DNA from: a bacterium
Lineage (GTDB): Bacteria > Oederibacteriota > CAKKQC01
Length of the DNA: 64,000 nucleotides
Direction: 5' to 3'
Assembly: GCA_919901855.1 (NCBI GenBank)
Contig: CAKKQC010000034.1
Coordinates: forward strand, 7,335-71,334
Positions 8,775-16,824 of this stretch are shown piece by piece. The notes below the pieces were generated by a model. It saw only the letters and a list, made by a program, of their open reading frames with translations. It had not been told where the DNA came from and did not search any database. Position 1 is the stretch's first letter; the number at the start of each line of letters is the position of its first letter. Made by a program: the position numbers and the translations under genes.

Positions 8775-11251
8775 AGGTCGAGGCGTCAGCGAAGTCTGAG
8801 GGACAGTTGAAGATCCGCCCGGTCGCGGTGCTCGCCGGAGTCTGGGTCATTGCGGTGGCCTTGATTCTCGGGCGTGGGGGACTCGCGGAAGGTCTCGAGG
8901 GCATGGGCCAGGCCTTTGACCGGCTGGGGACGGGATGGACTCCGGCCGGGCCGTGGCTGGCGGCGAACGCGGCGAGATCGATGGCGGCGATCGTGTGGTG
9001 TGTGGTGATGCTGGCGGCGAGCGACGCGATCGGCGGGGCGATGCTCGGGCTCATCGCGCGCCCCAGTCCGAACAGCTGTCTGAGGTGGACAACGCCGCTG
9101 GCAGGATATGCCGTGATATCGCTGGCGGTGCTGGGCCTGGCTTCCACCGGATTGTGCTTCCCAAGGGTGATCGGTGTGGCGATGGCGTTCGGGGTGGTGG
9201 TGGCGATCCGTGGGATCGTGGGGGGGATGGTCCGAATGCCGGGGCGCGTGCGCGAGCTCGTTCGCGAGACGCCCGTGGCCGTAATCAGCCTGGTAGCGGT
9301 GTGCGTCCTGAACCTGCCCCGGCTCGTTCTGCCCGAGCACAACGAGGACTGCCTCATGTACCACTTGGCACTGCCCCAGCAACTCCTGCTCCGGCACCGG
9401 TTGCCAGGGCCGCCGAGCTACTGCATTTGGGCGTATCCCCTGCTCGCGGATTTTCCGGGCGTGTTCGCGATCCGGCTAGGTCTCGACGCATCGGTTCGGC
9501 TTGTCGGACTCGCCATCATGGGGTTGGGTGCCGCCGCCTGCGTGAGCGTTTTCGCGAAGGGGATGAGAGGAGGATGGGCAGCCCTGATTGCGCTCGTCGC
9601 GCTCTTCGTTCCGTCGGGAAGCTGGTTCTTCCTCACGGCCAAGAACGACACGGCATCTTGCGGATACATGCTCGCGGCGGTCGCGATCCTTTCCGGGGCG
9701 GGAGGGCGACGCGGTGAAGCGGGGCATCTGATCTGGGGTGCGTGGATGTCCGGATGCGCCGTCGCGGCCAAGTACACGCTGGGACCGATGGCCGCCGTAG
9801 GGTTGTGCGCGTTCGTGCCGTGGCGCCGGTTGTGGTCTCTGCGGTTCGCAGCGGGGGCCTTGACGGTAGCGGCGACCCCTCTGGTTCCATGGCTCTTGGT
9901 GTCGTGGATGAACTACGCGGATCCCCTGCATCCGTATGGCGCCATCATGATGCCGGGCGTGTTCGGGATAGACGACGTGGGCCGGCTCTTGCGTGACCAG
10001 GAGGGGGACAGGGCGGGATTCGCGCGGCGGATCTTGGATAATGCGACGCAGGTCGGCGAGCTATGCATTCACAATTCCTGGCTCGCTCTGGCGGCAATTC
10101 CGAGTTGGTGGCTCCTGCGTGACACGGTAATGGCGAGAGCGGCGGTGACGGCAGTACTCGGGGCCTGGCTCCTGATGGTACTGAACCCCGGAGGGCAGAC
10201 GCATATGGCCCGGTTCGTCTTCCCGGCGCTGGTGCTGCTCGACCTGATGGGGCTGGCTGGATGCGCCTGCGCTGTGCGCTGCATCCGGACTTCGGAATCT
10301 GTGCGGCGCTGGTTGTCGGCTGGAGCTGCCTTGGCTCTTGGGGCGGTGGCGTTGGTGCTTGCATGCCGCATCCATCCCTACGTCACATGGAAAGAGGACG
10401 AGATTGACTTGCGCGGTCGCGACTACCTGTCCGGCCGGATGGACGCCGAAGACTATCGGCGGTCGTTGATGGGATCGTTCGGCGTCATCCAGCCAAGGCT
10501 TGCCGCGGCCATCGCGGGTGGACGGGGTCGAATCCTCGTAACGGGGGGGAAGTTCCTGTGGGGGATCCCGGCGCCGCTGGTGACGGTCGGGATCGGGGTG
10601 CCGCCGGTATGGACTGCAGTGAATCCCTCGACGAATCCGGACCGGCTGGCGGTTTCCTTCCGGCAGGCCGGGGTGCGATGGATTCTCTACGACTCCGATG
10701 TCGGTGCGTGGGACCGGATCAAGGTAGGGCCTTTCGCGTGGACGCCGCGGATGCTCAGGCTCTACGCTGACTACGCTAAGAGCCGGTTTGTGGTCGTGGC
10801 GTCGACACAGTGCGAGGGGCCAGGACATGGCCAGCACTGGCTCTTCGAATTGGCCGGCCGGCCGCATCCGGCCGCAGAGCGGGTGCCGGTTCTGCCGGGC
10901 GCGGACGCGGCGTTCGCGGAGGCGACGGTCGCGGGGTTGAGCGGTAATCGAGCGCGCGCTATCGACGGGTTTCGAGCCGTGTACGACCTTCTGCCTGACG
11001 TGACGGCCGCCCGGTGCGCGCTTGGACATGCGCTCGTCCAGACGGGTGGATACCGGGAAGGATACGCACACGTCCGCGCCGCGGCCGAGGACGGACTGGC
11101 GAACTGTACGGAGCCTGCGCCGCTGAACTGGGCACTTGCCGCGTTCAAGACGCGGCGCATGGACGAGGCGATCTCGGTGTACCGGCATGCACTCGCCATC
11201 TACCGCCGCTGGCCGTCCGTCCCGATTGAGGCGCTCCAGCGGCTTCTTTGA
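8744..11251 (+). CDS. Polytopic GT-C-type glycosyltransferase-like protein with C-terminal TPR
   Basis: The 835-residue protein is read from ATG 8744, overlapping the previous gene by 31 bases. The first hydrophobic segment follows at about residues 28-45. It has many membrane segments to about residue 580, the first-loop motif NEDCLMYHLALPQQLLL, the KNDTASCGY motif and AAKYTLGP. Its C-terminal 150 residues form TPR-like helices (for example ALGHALVQTGGYREGYAHV). It is much closer to the next gene (11619-13808) than to the previous one, so a tandem duplication is likely. The probable function is lipid-linked sugar transfer to an exported acceptor. The exact start is uncertain because no Shine-Dalgarno sequence is clear. 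Confidence 0.7.
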   Translation: MQSLAESGPLKVEASAKSEGQLKIRPVAVLAGVWVIAVALILGRGGLAEGLEGMGQAFDRLGTGWTPAGPWLAANAARSMAAIVWCVVMLAASDAIGGAMLGLIARPSPNSCLRWTTPLAGYAVISLAVLGLASTGLCFPRVIGVAMAFGVVVAIRGIVGGMVRMPGRVRELVRETPVAVISLVAVCVLNLPRLVLPEHNEDCLMYHLALPQQLLLRHRLPGPPSYCIWAYPLLADFPGVFAIRLGLDASVRLVGLAIMGLGAAACVSVFAKGMRGGWAALIALVALFVPSGSWFFLTAKNDTASCGYMLAAVAILSGAGGRRGEAGHLIWGAWMSGCAVAAKYTLGPMAAVGLCAFVPWRRLWSLRFAAGALTVAATPLVPWLLVSWMNYADPLHPYGAIMMPGVFGIDDVGRLLRDQEGDRAGFARRILDNATQVGELCIHNSWLALAAIPSWWLLRDTVMARAAVTAVLGAWLLMVLNPGGQTHMARFVFPALVLLDLMGLAGCACAVRCIRTSESVRRWLSAGAALALGAVALVLACRIHPYVTWKEDEIDLRGRDYLSGRMDAEDYRRSLMGSFGVIQPRLAAAIAGGRGRILVTGGKFLWGIPAPLVTVGIGVPPVWTAVNPSTNPDRLAVSFRQAGVRWILYDSDVGAWDRIKVGPFAWTPRMLRLYADYAKSRFVVVASTQCEGPGHGQHWLFELAGRPHPAAERVPVLPGADAAFAEATVAGLSGNRARAIDGFRAVYDLLPDVTAARCALGHALVQTGGYREGYAHVRAAAEDGLANCTEPAPLNWALAAFKTRRMDEAISVYRHALAIYRRWPSVPIEALQRLL

Positions 11252-11618
11252 ACGAGGATGCCGGACTATGGGTAATCATTGACGCAGGGCGATCTCGATC
11301 CCATTCGCGGCGAGTCTGCGTTGTGTGCTGCAAATCCTGCCGGGAGGCTGGAATGGCCAGACAGATGATATTGAGGCCCTGAATCCGGTTAGTCTTTCGG
11401 CCCCCGTGCTATCCTGATACTCACCATGAACGACGCGTTCCGGAACCGCCGCGGCCACCGGTATTGCGAGGGCGTCACACCTCTTTCAAGCCGGCGCTTC
11501 CATGCGGTTTTCCCGCACACGCCTTACCGATGGTCCTCCTGACGTGGGGTGCACCGCAACCGTATCGATCCAGTTGTCGCTTGGCGAACGCCCTTAGCGC
11601 CCCACACCTCCTGACCTG
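11252..11618. other. 367-base gap upstream of a truncated paralogue; likely decayed 5' region
   Basis: There is no convincing gene here. A possible -10 (TATCCT at 11410-11415, or GATACT at 11416-11421) precedes an ATG at 11426, but that frame closes after 38 codons at 11542. Its product shows no similarity to the N-terminus of the neighbouring paralogue. The region occupies the place where about 65 residues, including the first membrane segment, of the next gene should be encoded. Confidence 0.45.
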
Positions 11619-13808
11619 ATGTGGTGGCCGGTGGGGCCGTGGTTTGCCGCGAACGCCCTGCGGTCGGGCGCGGCGTTGCTGGTCTGCCTCCTCGTGCTGG
11701 GGGTGAGCGCCGGATGGGGTGAGCGTATACTCCGGCTCGCTGTGGCTCCCGGGGGGAAGCGCACCGGAAGCCTGCGGATGACCGCTCCGTTCCTTGGGTA
11801 CGCGCTCCTGTCCCTCCTCGTTTTTGGCATCGCGGCGACGGGGCTCTGTTCTCCCGCGGTGATCACGGGATCGGCTGCGCTCGCCGTCGTGTGTTCGTGG
11901 CGCGGACTGGCGGGCCTGGCGGCCGGGGGGTGGCGCTGCATCCGGACGGCCTTCCGGGAAGCGCCCGTCCCCACGATGGGGTTCGCTTGGCTCGTCCTGA
12001 TCATCCTGCCGCGGCTCCTGCTGCCGGAGGTCAACGACGACTGTCTGACCTACCACCTGGAGCTTCCCCGGCAGCTCCTGCTCCGCCACCGTCTGCCTGA
12101 TCTGCCCGGGTACTGGGCGTGGCATCATCCCCTGTTGGCCGACTACCCGAATGTCCTGGCCGTGGGGGCGGGGGTGGACGCGGCGGTCCGGATGACGGGC
12201 GTGGCGCTGGCCTGGTGGGGGGCGCTGACCTGCCTGCGGGCCCTGGTCCCGGGACTCGCGGGCGGCTGGATGGCGCTCCTGGGAGTGGTGGCCCTCGTGG
12301 TGCCGTTCGGGCACTGGGTTCTCTTCACCGCCAAGAACGACGCGGCGGCGTGCGGCTTCCTTCTCGCGGCCGCCGCGGCGTGCCTGGAAGCGGGAGTGTG
12401 GTCGCGCGGCCCTTCGCGCGTCGGGGCCGCGACCTGCGCCGCGGTGCTGGCCGGATGCGCCGTGGCGGCCAAGTACACGCACGGGCCGGTCGTCGTCGTG
12501 GGCGCCGCGCTCGCGCTTGCTCGCGCGCGGGGCCTTGTTCCCGGAACGTGGCTATTCCGGTTCGTTCTGGCGGCCATGCCGATCACGCCGTGGCTGGCCT
12601 GGTCGTGGATCCGGCACAACGATCCCCTGCATCCGTTCGGGGCCTCGACCCTGCCCGGCTGGTTCGGGATCGGGGGCAACGGGGAGGCGATCCGCGTCGA
12701 GCTGGCCGGCATGCTGGGCGGGAGCCCCGGCAGATTCCGCTCGATGATAGACGCCGCCGCGCTGCTCGTCCGGGAGGCGTATCCGGCCCTGGCGGTGGCC
12801 CCGCTCCTGGTGGTCCGGTCCGAGCCCGCCGCGTGGTGGGCGGTCTGGACGGTCCTGGGCGGGACGGGTCTGGCGGCCGCGGTCGCACCCGGCGGCCCGG
12901 CGCAGTTGCCGAGGTACATCTATGCGGGCGCCGTGGTCCTGAATCTGATGGCTGCGGCGTGTGTCCTGCGCCGGGTCGGCCGTGCCGCGACGGAACCCCG
13001 GGGTCTCCGGGGGACCTCGGCGTCCATGGCTGCCCTCGCCCTGACTGCCGTGCTCTCGTTCTTCGTCTGTCGGGTTCATCCCCTGGTGAAGTGGCAGCAG
13101 GATGATGCCGGCGGGTTGGGCCGGTCGTACCTGGCGGGCCATCTGGAGGCCGAATCGTACCGCCGGGCGTTGATGGGGTCTTACGGCCGGATCCTGCCCG
13201 GACTCGAGGACTCGATCCGGGCCGGAGGCCGGGGTCGCGTGCTCGTCGTCGGAGGCTACTACTGGGGGATTCCCGCTCCGGTCATCGCCGACGACGTGGG
13301 GTGGTCGCCGGTCCGGCACGTCGTGGCAGGGGCCGGCGCCGGGCGGGTGGCGATCCGGTTCCGCCAACTGGACGTCCGGTGGATCCTCTACGACGCGGAA
13401 TGGGGGGCGTGGGCCCGGACCGTCGCCAGCCCGTTCCCGTGGGGAGACCGCGAGCTTCGCGCGTACGCGGACTTCGCGAGTAGCCGGTTCCGCGTCCTGC
13501 GATTCACGGAGTACGTGAAGCCGGCCTTCGGAATGCAGTGGCTGTACGAGCTGGCCCCGCATGCCCCCGCGCCCCGGGTGGCGGTCCTGCCCGGCATCGA
13601 CGCCGCGTTCGGCCCGGCCACGATGGCCTCGCTGCGGGGAGACCGGGAAGCGGCCCTGCGGGAGTTCAGGCGGCTGCACACCCTCCTGCCCGATGTCGGG
13701 ATGACCTATGTCGCGCTGGGGGACGCGCTGGTGAAAGCGGGCCAGACTCGGGAGGGGATGGCCTACCTGCGCGTGGCGGCGGCGGACGGCCTGATCAGGT
13801 TCCGCTAG
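11619..13808 (+). CDS. GT-C-type glycosyltransferase-like paralogue, truncated at both ends
   Basis: The 729-residue protein is colinear with the gene at 8744-11251. It starts at MWWPVGPWFAANALRS, which aligns with residues starting near 70 of the paralogue (TPAGPWLAANAARS). It keeps VNDDCLTYHLELPRQLLL, AKNDAAACGF and AAKYTHGP. An in-frame TAG lies at 11595-11597 and no ribosome binding site precedes the ATG, so the N-terminal membrane segment is missing rather than mis-annotated. The C-terminus stops after one TPR-like unit, about 45 residues short of the paralogue. The protein may be a decaying duplicate or a variant that lost its first helix. The long intact frame argues that it was under selection until recently. 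Confidence 0.6.
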   Translation: MWWPVGPWFAANALRSGAALLVCLLVLGVSAGWGERILRLAVAPGGKRTGSLRMTAPFLGYALLSLLVFGIAATGLCSPAVITGSAALAVVCSWRGLAGLAAGGWRCIRTAFREAPVPTMGFAWLVLIILPRLLLPEVNDDCLTYHLELPRQLLLRHRLPDLPGYWAWHHPLLADYPNVLAVGAGVDAAVRMTGVALAWWGALTCLRALVPGLAGGWMALLGVVALVVPFGHWVLFTAKNDAAACGFLLAAAAACLEAGVWSRGPSRVGAATCAAVLAGCAVAAKYTHGPVVVVGAALALARARGLVPGTWLFRFVLAAMPITPWLAWSWIRHNDPLHPFGASTLPGWFGIGGNGEAIRVELAGMLGGSPGRFRSMIDAAALLVREAYPALAVAPLLVVRSEPAAWWAVWTVLGGTGLAAAVAPGGPAQLPRYIYAGAVVLNLMAAACVLRRVGRAATEPRGLRGTSASMAALALTAVLSFFVCRVHPLVKWQQDDAGGLGRSYLAGHLEAESYRRALMGSYGRILPGLEDSIRAGGRGRVLVVGGYYWGIPAPVIADDVGWSPVRHVVAGAGAGRVAIRFRQLDVRWILYDAEWGAWARTVASPFPWGDRELRAYADFASSRFRVLRFTEYVKPAFGMQWLYELAPHAPAPRVAVLPGIDAAFGPATMASLRGDREAALREFRRLHTLLPDVGMTYVALGDALVKAGQTREGMAYLRVAAADGLIRFR

Positions 13809-14279
13809 AGATGGCCGGCCGCCTGCTGGGCGATTCCCGTCGCACGTGGCGGTTTCCCCGTGCGGCGAACTCGAAATCCGCTGTGGCACTTCCGGTGGAG
13901 ACATCCACTTCTGCAGGTTGAAGGGGGAGGCGATTCATGATCCCCAGATTCCCGGCGGGGGCTCGTGAGCTACGGAGTGTTCGAGAGGACCGTGAAGGAG
14001 CGAGACTCCATTCGGATCTATGGATTCTCGGAGTGGGGCAGTGAAGTAAACAGAATAGCGCCAAATTGTTTACCATGGGAGCCAAACCTTCGGCTCCATG
14101 CGGCGGGCTCGGGATCCGATTCGGCACATCCCGGGTGTTTCGTCCAGACCAAGGAATCCGTGCGGCGAAATGAAAAGGGACGCGCTTCAGATCTTAAGAT
14201 TCTCGGCGGGGGGGTTGCGGGCGTTCGGAGACGAGGTGCGCGTGGGATTGCTCACATTGCCGGGGGCGCCGGCTCCCGG
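13809..14279. other. 471-base convergent intergenic region
   Basis: The region lies between two converging transcription units. There is a 7-base inverted repeat, GTAAACA (14046-14052) with TGTTTAC (14067-14073), and a GGAGCC/GGCTCC hairpin at about 14079-14097. A CTTAAGATTCTCGG motif at 14193-14206 resembles sequences near 35391 and 63177. I find no credible gene. The region may hold terminators for both sides, but no T-tract hairpin is seen. Confidence 0.5.
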
Positions 14280-14657
14280 TCACCACTCCAGGCGACGGAC
14301 GTTCTCGATCTGATCGAAGTGCCGGTCCCGGCTCATGAGCGGAAGCGAATGCTGGACGGCGAGGGCGCCGATCCAGACGTCGTTTTCGGGGATAGGCTGC
14401 CCCCGGGTTCGGAGGCGGTCACGGATCGTCGCGTACGCCTTGGCGGTTCCCGCGTCGATGGCGAGGACATCCCATTGCGTTTCGAGATCATGGAGAATGG
14501 CTTCGAGCTTCGCCCGGTGCCTGGAGCGCAGCAGTCCGAACCGGTACTCCCCGATCACGATCACGGGCAAATGGTGGCGCTCCGAACCTGCCAGAAGCTT
14601 CCCCGCGGCCGCATCCCCGTCCACCAGCGCCGACAGGGCGCTGGTATCGACAATCAT
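14280..14657 (-). CDS. vapC: VapC-type PIN-domain ribonuclease toxin
   Basis: The 125-residue PIN domain is of normal VapC length. The acidic catalytic residues are visible: D4 (MIVDTSALSAL), E37 (VIGEYRFGL), D93 (ENDVWIGALA) and D111 (SRDRHFD). Such toxins cleave RNA, commonly tRNA or rRNA, in a Mg-dependent way and are held inactive by the cognate antitoxin. The ATG overlaps the stop of the antitoxin gene by 4 bases (14654-14657), which indicates translational coupling. The pair is probably repressed by the toxin-antitoxin complex at the operator at 14915-14926. The family call is firm; the RNA target cannot be told. Confidence 0.9.
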   Translation of the reverse strand: MIVDTSALSALVDGDAAAGKLLAGSERHHLPVIVIGEYRFGLLRSRHRAKLEAILHDLETQWDVLAIDAGTAKAYATIRDRLRTRGQPIPENDVWIGALAVQHSLPLMSRDRHFDQIENVRRLEW

Positions 14658-14902
14658 CGCCAGTCTGCCGGGTCGATGCGCTCGAATTCCGCCTGGACCG
14701 CCCGGTCGATCTCCTTCGCCGAGCCCGGCAACGCCCCGAAGATCCGCTTCCAGCCCGAAGGACCCCGGCGGGCCCGGGCGCGGTTCGCGAGCTTGTCCTC
14801 GACGGCTTCCGTTACGAACTGTCTGATGCTGACGCCGGTCGAAGCAGCCTGTGCCTTCATCCGCCGGAAGAGAGTATCCTGCATCTCCAGTGTGGTCTTC
14901 AT
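14654..14902 (-). CDS. vapB: VapB-type ribbon-helix-helix antitoxin
   Basis: The 82-residue protein begins MKTTLEMQDTLFRRMKAQAA, a typical ribbon-helix-helix N-terminus (residues 1-45: beta strand, then helices ending ...VSIRQFVTEAVEDKL). The C-terminal tail, with GWKRIFGALPG and FERIDPADW, is the expected toxin-wrapping segment. It lies directly upstream of the PIN-domain toxin with a 4-base overlap. A TTGACA -35 and CACAAT -10 lie immediately upstream, with the -10 ending 6 bases before the ATG, so the message is probably leaderless. Confidence 0.85.
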   Translation of the reverse strand: MKTTLEMQDTLFRRMKAQAASTGVSIRQFVTEAVEDKLANRARARRGPSGWKRIFGALPGSAKEIDRAVQAEFERIDPADWR

Positions 14903-16824
14903 GGCCCTATTGTGCCATAAATATGGGTCCTGTCAACGTCTGGGCGGGCCCGTCTCCGGGGATGGCGGAACCGGAGCACCCGGCACGGGCTTTGCGGCGA
15001 CGACCAGACCACGTCAACGCCGTCGGCAAGCAGCGAGGTGAGCAGCGCCCGCTGTCGCGGGTTCATCCCGCTCAGGTACTGTTGGGCGAAGATGGCCGGC
15101 GGCCGCGTGTTCAGGAGCAGGTGCGAAATCCCGAGCCGGTCCAGCCGCCCGAGCGCGTCCCCGATCGTGCGCGAGCCCTCAACGACCTCCTCCAGAACGC
15201 TCCGGTCGGGGCCCGAGCTGGCGAGCAGACGGAGGTCGGCGAAGGCGACCCGTGGCTCCATGAAGTTGATCGCCCGCCGGTCGCCGGGCACGGCGTCGTG
15301 CAGGGCGCGGATCGCCGGGTACCACCACGAGGTCGGCGGGGCGGTCGACAGGAAGATATCGTCATTGAACCCGCATCGCGCGAAGTGCGTGAAGGGTCTC
15401 CAGGCGCCAGCGAGCTGCGGTGTGGCGGCGGCCAGGAGGCCGGCGAGAACGAGGGCGGGAGCCCAGCGGATCCGGTCCGCGATACCCATCAGCAGTACGA
15501 TGCAGAACGCGAAGAGCGGGAGTTGATACCGAAGCGGCCACCGGAGGGTCAGGCCCGCCGCGTAGAGGATCAGGCTCGTGCCCATGATCAACCAGGCCAG
15601 CGCGTGGCCTCGCCGCCCCCCGGCACCCTTGCGAATGATGAGGAAGGCGACCAGTGGGAACAGGTACAGCCCGAGCAGGGCGGCACCCGGAGGCCAGATT
15701 CCCTCGGGCAGGACCAGTTCAGGATGGAGCGCGGCTTCCGCGGGGAACACCATGGCCGTCCACAATGAATGCACCACCGGGATCGCCAGATTCGAGTTGG
15801 CCGCGAGGAGGGCATTCTGGCGGGAGTGGGTAAGAAGCGGGTACAGCGGCGCGCCGTCGATGGCCAGGCTTCTCAGGAGAAACGGGAGGCAAGCGATCAC
15901 GGTCATGCCTGCCAGGAGTCCCGTGCGCCGCAGGCGTCGCCCCATGCGCCCCGAGGCCAGGGGTATGCCGGCCATGAGGAGGACGATCGCGGGCCCGGCC
16001 GTGTACTTGCTGGCCAGCCCCATGGCCGCCAACCCCGCGATCAGGGCAAGGCGCGAGGTGCTTCTTTCCCTGAGCCACGTTCCAATCTCGCCCGCGATGA
16101 GGATGACGTAGACCGCGGGCTGGAGGTCGGTCATGGGGGTGGAGGATTCCATGAGCACGAGGGGAGTGGCCATCCATCCGGCCGAGGCGGCGAGTGACGC
16201 GGCCGCCCCCGATCCCAGTTCCCGGCCGAGCCGGAAGACCGCCGCCGCGCCGAGGGGCAGGTAGACCCAGTTGGCGATACCGGCCCCCCGCCAGGACCCC
16301 TCGAGCAGGATCGCCCACGAGGATTGCGCGTAGATCAGGGGGCTCAGCGCGGAGATGAAGAAGGAAGGCATCCCGACGATCTTGTGGAGAAGCACGAACT
16401 GTCCGGGCAGGTAGAGGTGCGCGTTGAGGGTGTCGAACGAGGTCGGTGGCGGCAAGGCCATGAGGACGCCGGCCACGGCCAATCCGGTCGTGACGACGGC
16501 CGCAACAGCCAGCTCGGGATTGGGGCGCCATTCCGCGCCGGGGAGACGCACCACCGTGGAATGGATCGCCCGCCACCGGAACAATCCGCAGGCGATGCCG
16601 ACGGCGACGAGCGTCCAGGCGGCAAGGGGGAACAGGAGGCCGCACAGCCCGGCTCCCCACATGATCGATCCGGCGACTCCCAGACCGACCAGGAGCGTCC
16701 GGACCGGCTCCCCGGGGAGCCGGAGCATCCCGATGACCGTGCCGCCGACCCCGGCGGCGGCAAATATCATCCCCACGAGCACCACCGGCATGGCGAGGTT
16801 GCCGCAGAGCCCGGCGTCAGTCAT
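14899..16824 (-). CDS. Polytopic GT-C-type glycosyltransferase-like protein
   Basis: The 641-residue membrane protein begins MTDAGLCGNLAMPVV at 16824, overlapping the preceding gene by 8 bases. An alternative in-frame ATG lies 8 codons upstream. It has about 12 hydrophobic segments. The first long loop is PTSFDTLNAHLYLPGQFVL, the AHLYLP variant of the YHL.LP motif. STPMTDLQPA and ASKYTAGPA correspond to matching positions in the next paralogue. The C-terminal soluble part (about 500-641) includes NFMEPRVAFADLR and LGISHLLLNTRP. No TPR is present, unlike the plus-strand copies. It is probably a lipid-linked sugar transferase. The last codons hold the vapBC promoter. Confidence 0.7.
   Translation of the reverse strand: MTDAGLCGNLAMPVVLVGMIFAAAGVGGTVIGMLRLPGEPVRTLLVGLGVAGSIMWGAGLCGLLFPLAAWTLVAVGIACGLFRWRAIHSTVVRLPGAEWRPNPELAVAAVVTTGLAVAGVLMALPPPTSFDTLNAHLYLPGQFVLLHKIVGMPSFFISALSPLIYAQSSWAILLEGSWRGAGIANWVYLPLGAAAVFRLGRELGSGAAASLAASAGWMATPLVLMESSTPMTDLQPAVYVILIAGEIGTWLRERSTSRLALIAGLAAMGLASKYTAGPAIVLLMAGIPLASGRMGRRLRRTGLLAGMTVIACLPFLLRSLAIDGAPLYPLLTHSRQNALLAANSNLAIPVVHSLWTAMVFPAEAALHPELVLPEGIWPPGAALLGLYLFPLVAFLIIRKGAGGRRGHALAWLIMGTSLILYAAGLTLRWPLRYQLPLFAFCIVLLMGIADRIRWAPALVLAGLLAAATPQLAGAWRPFTHFARCGFNDDIFLSTAPPTSWWYPAIRALHDAVPGDRRAINFMEPRVAFADLRLLASSGPDRSVLEEVVEGSRTIGDALGRLDRLGISHLLLNTRPPAIFAQQYLSGMNPRQRALLTSLLADGVDVVWSSPQSPCRVLRFRHPRRRARPDVDRTHIYGTIGP
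14909..14936 (-). promoter_or_regulatory. vapBC promoter with palindromic operator in the spacer
   Basis: Read on the minus strand, TTGACA (14936-14931) is separated by 16 bases from CACAAT (14914-14909). The spacer contains the palindrome CCATA-NN-TATGG at 14915-14926, next to the -10, which is where an autoregulating VapB dimer would be expected to bind. The whole promoter lies inside the last codons of the upstream membrane-protein gene, which stops at 14899. Confidence 0.6.

Noticed and set aside
11426-11542. 38-codon frame after a TATCCT box as the true N-terminus of the third GT-C-like gene
   Set aside because: Its residues do not resemble the N-terminus of the paralogue and it is out of frame with 11619; kept only as a hint of decay.
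13795-14127. Minus-strand open frame of 110 codons in the 13.8-14.1 kb gap
   Set aside because: It has no ribosome binding site, no promoter-like box and low-complexity Arg/Ser/Pro-rich content; it overlaps the end of a real gene.
13965-15041. Plus-strand open frame of 358 codons across the convergent gap and vapBC
   Set aside because: It is antisense to vapBC, which has clear motifs; the translated product has no recognisable domain and atypical composition.
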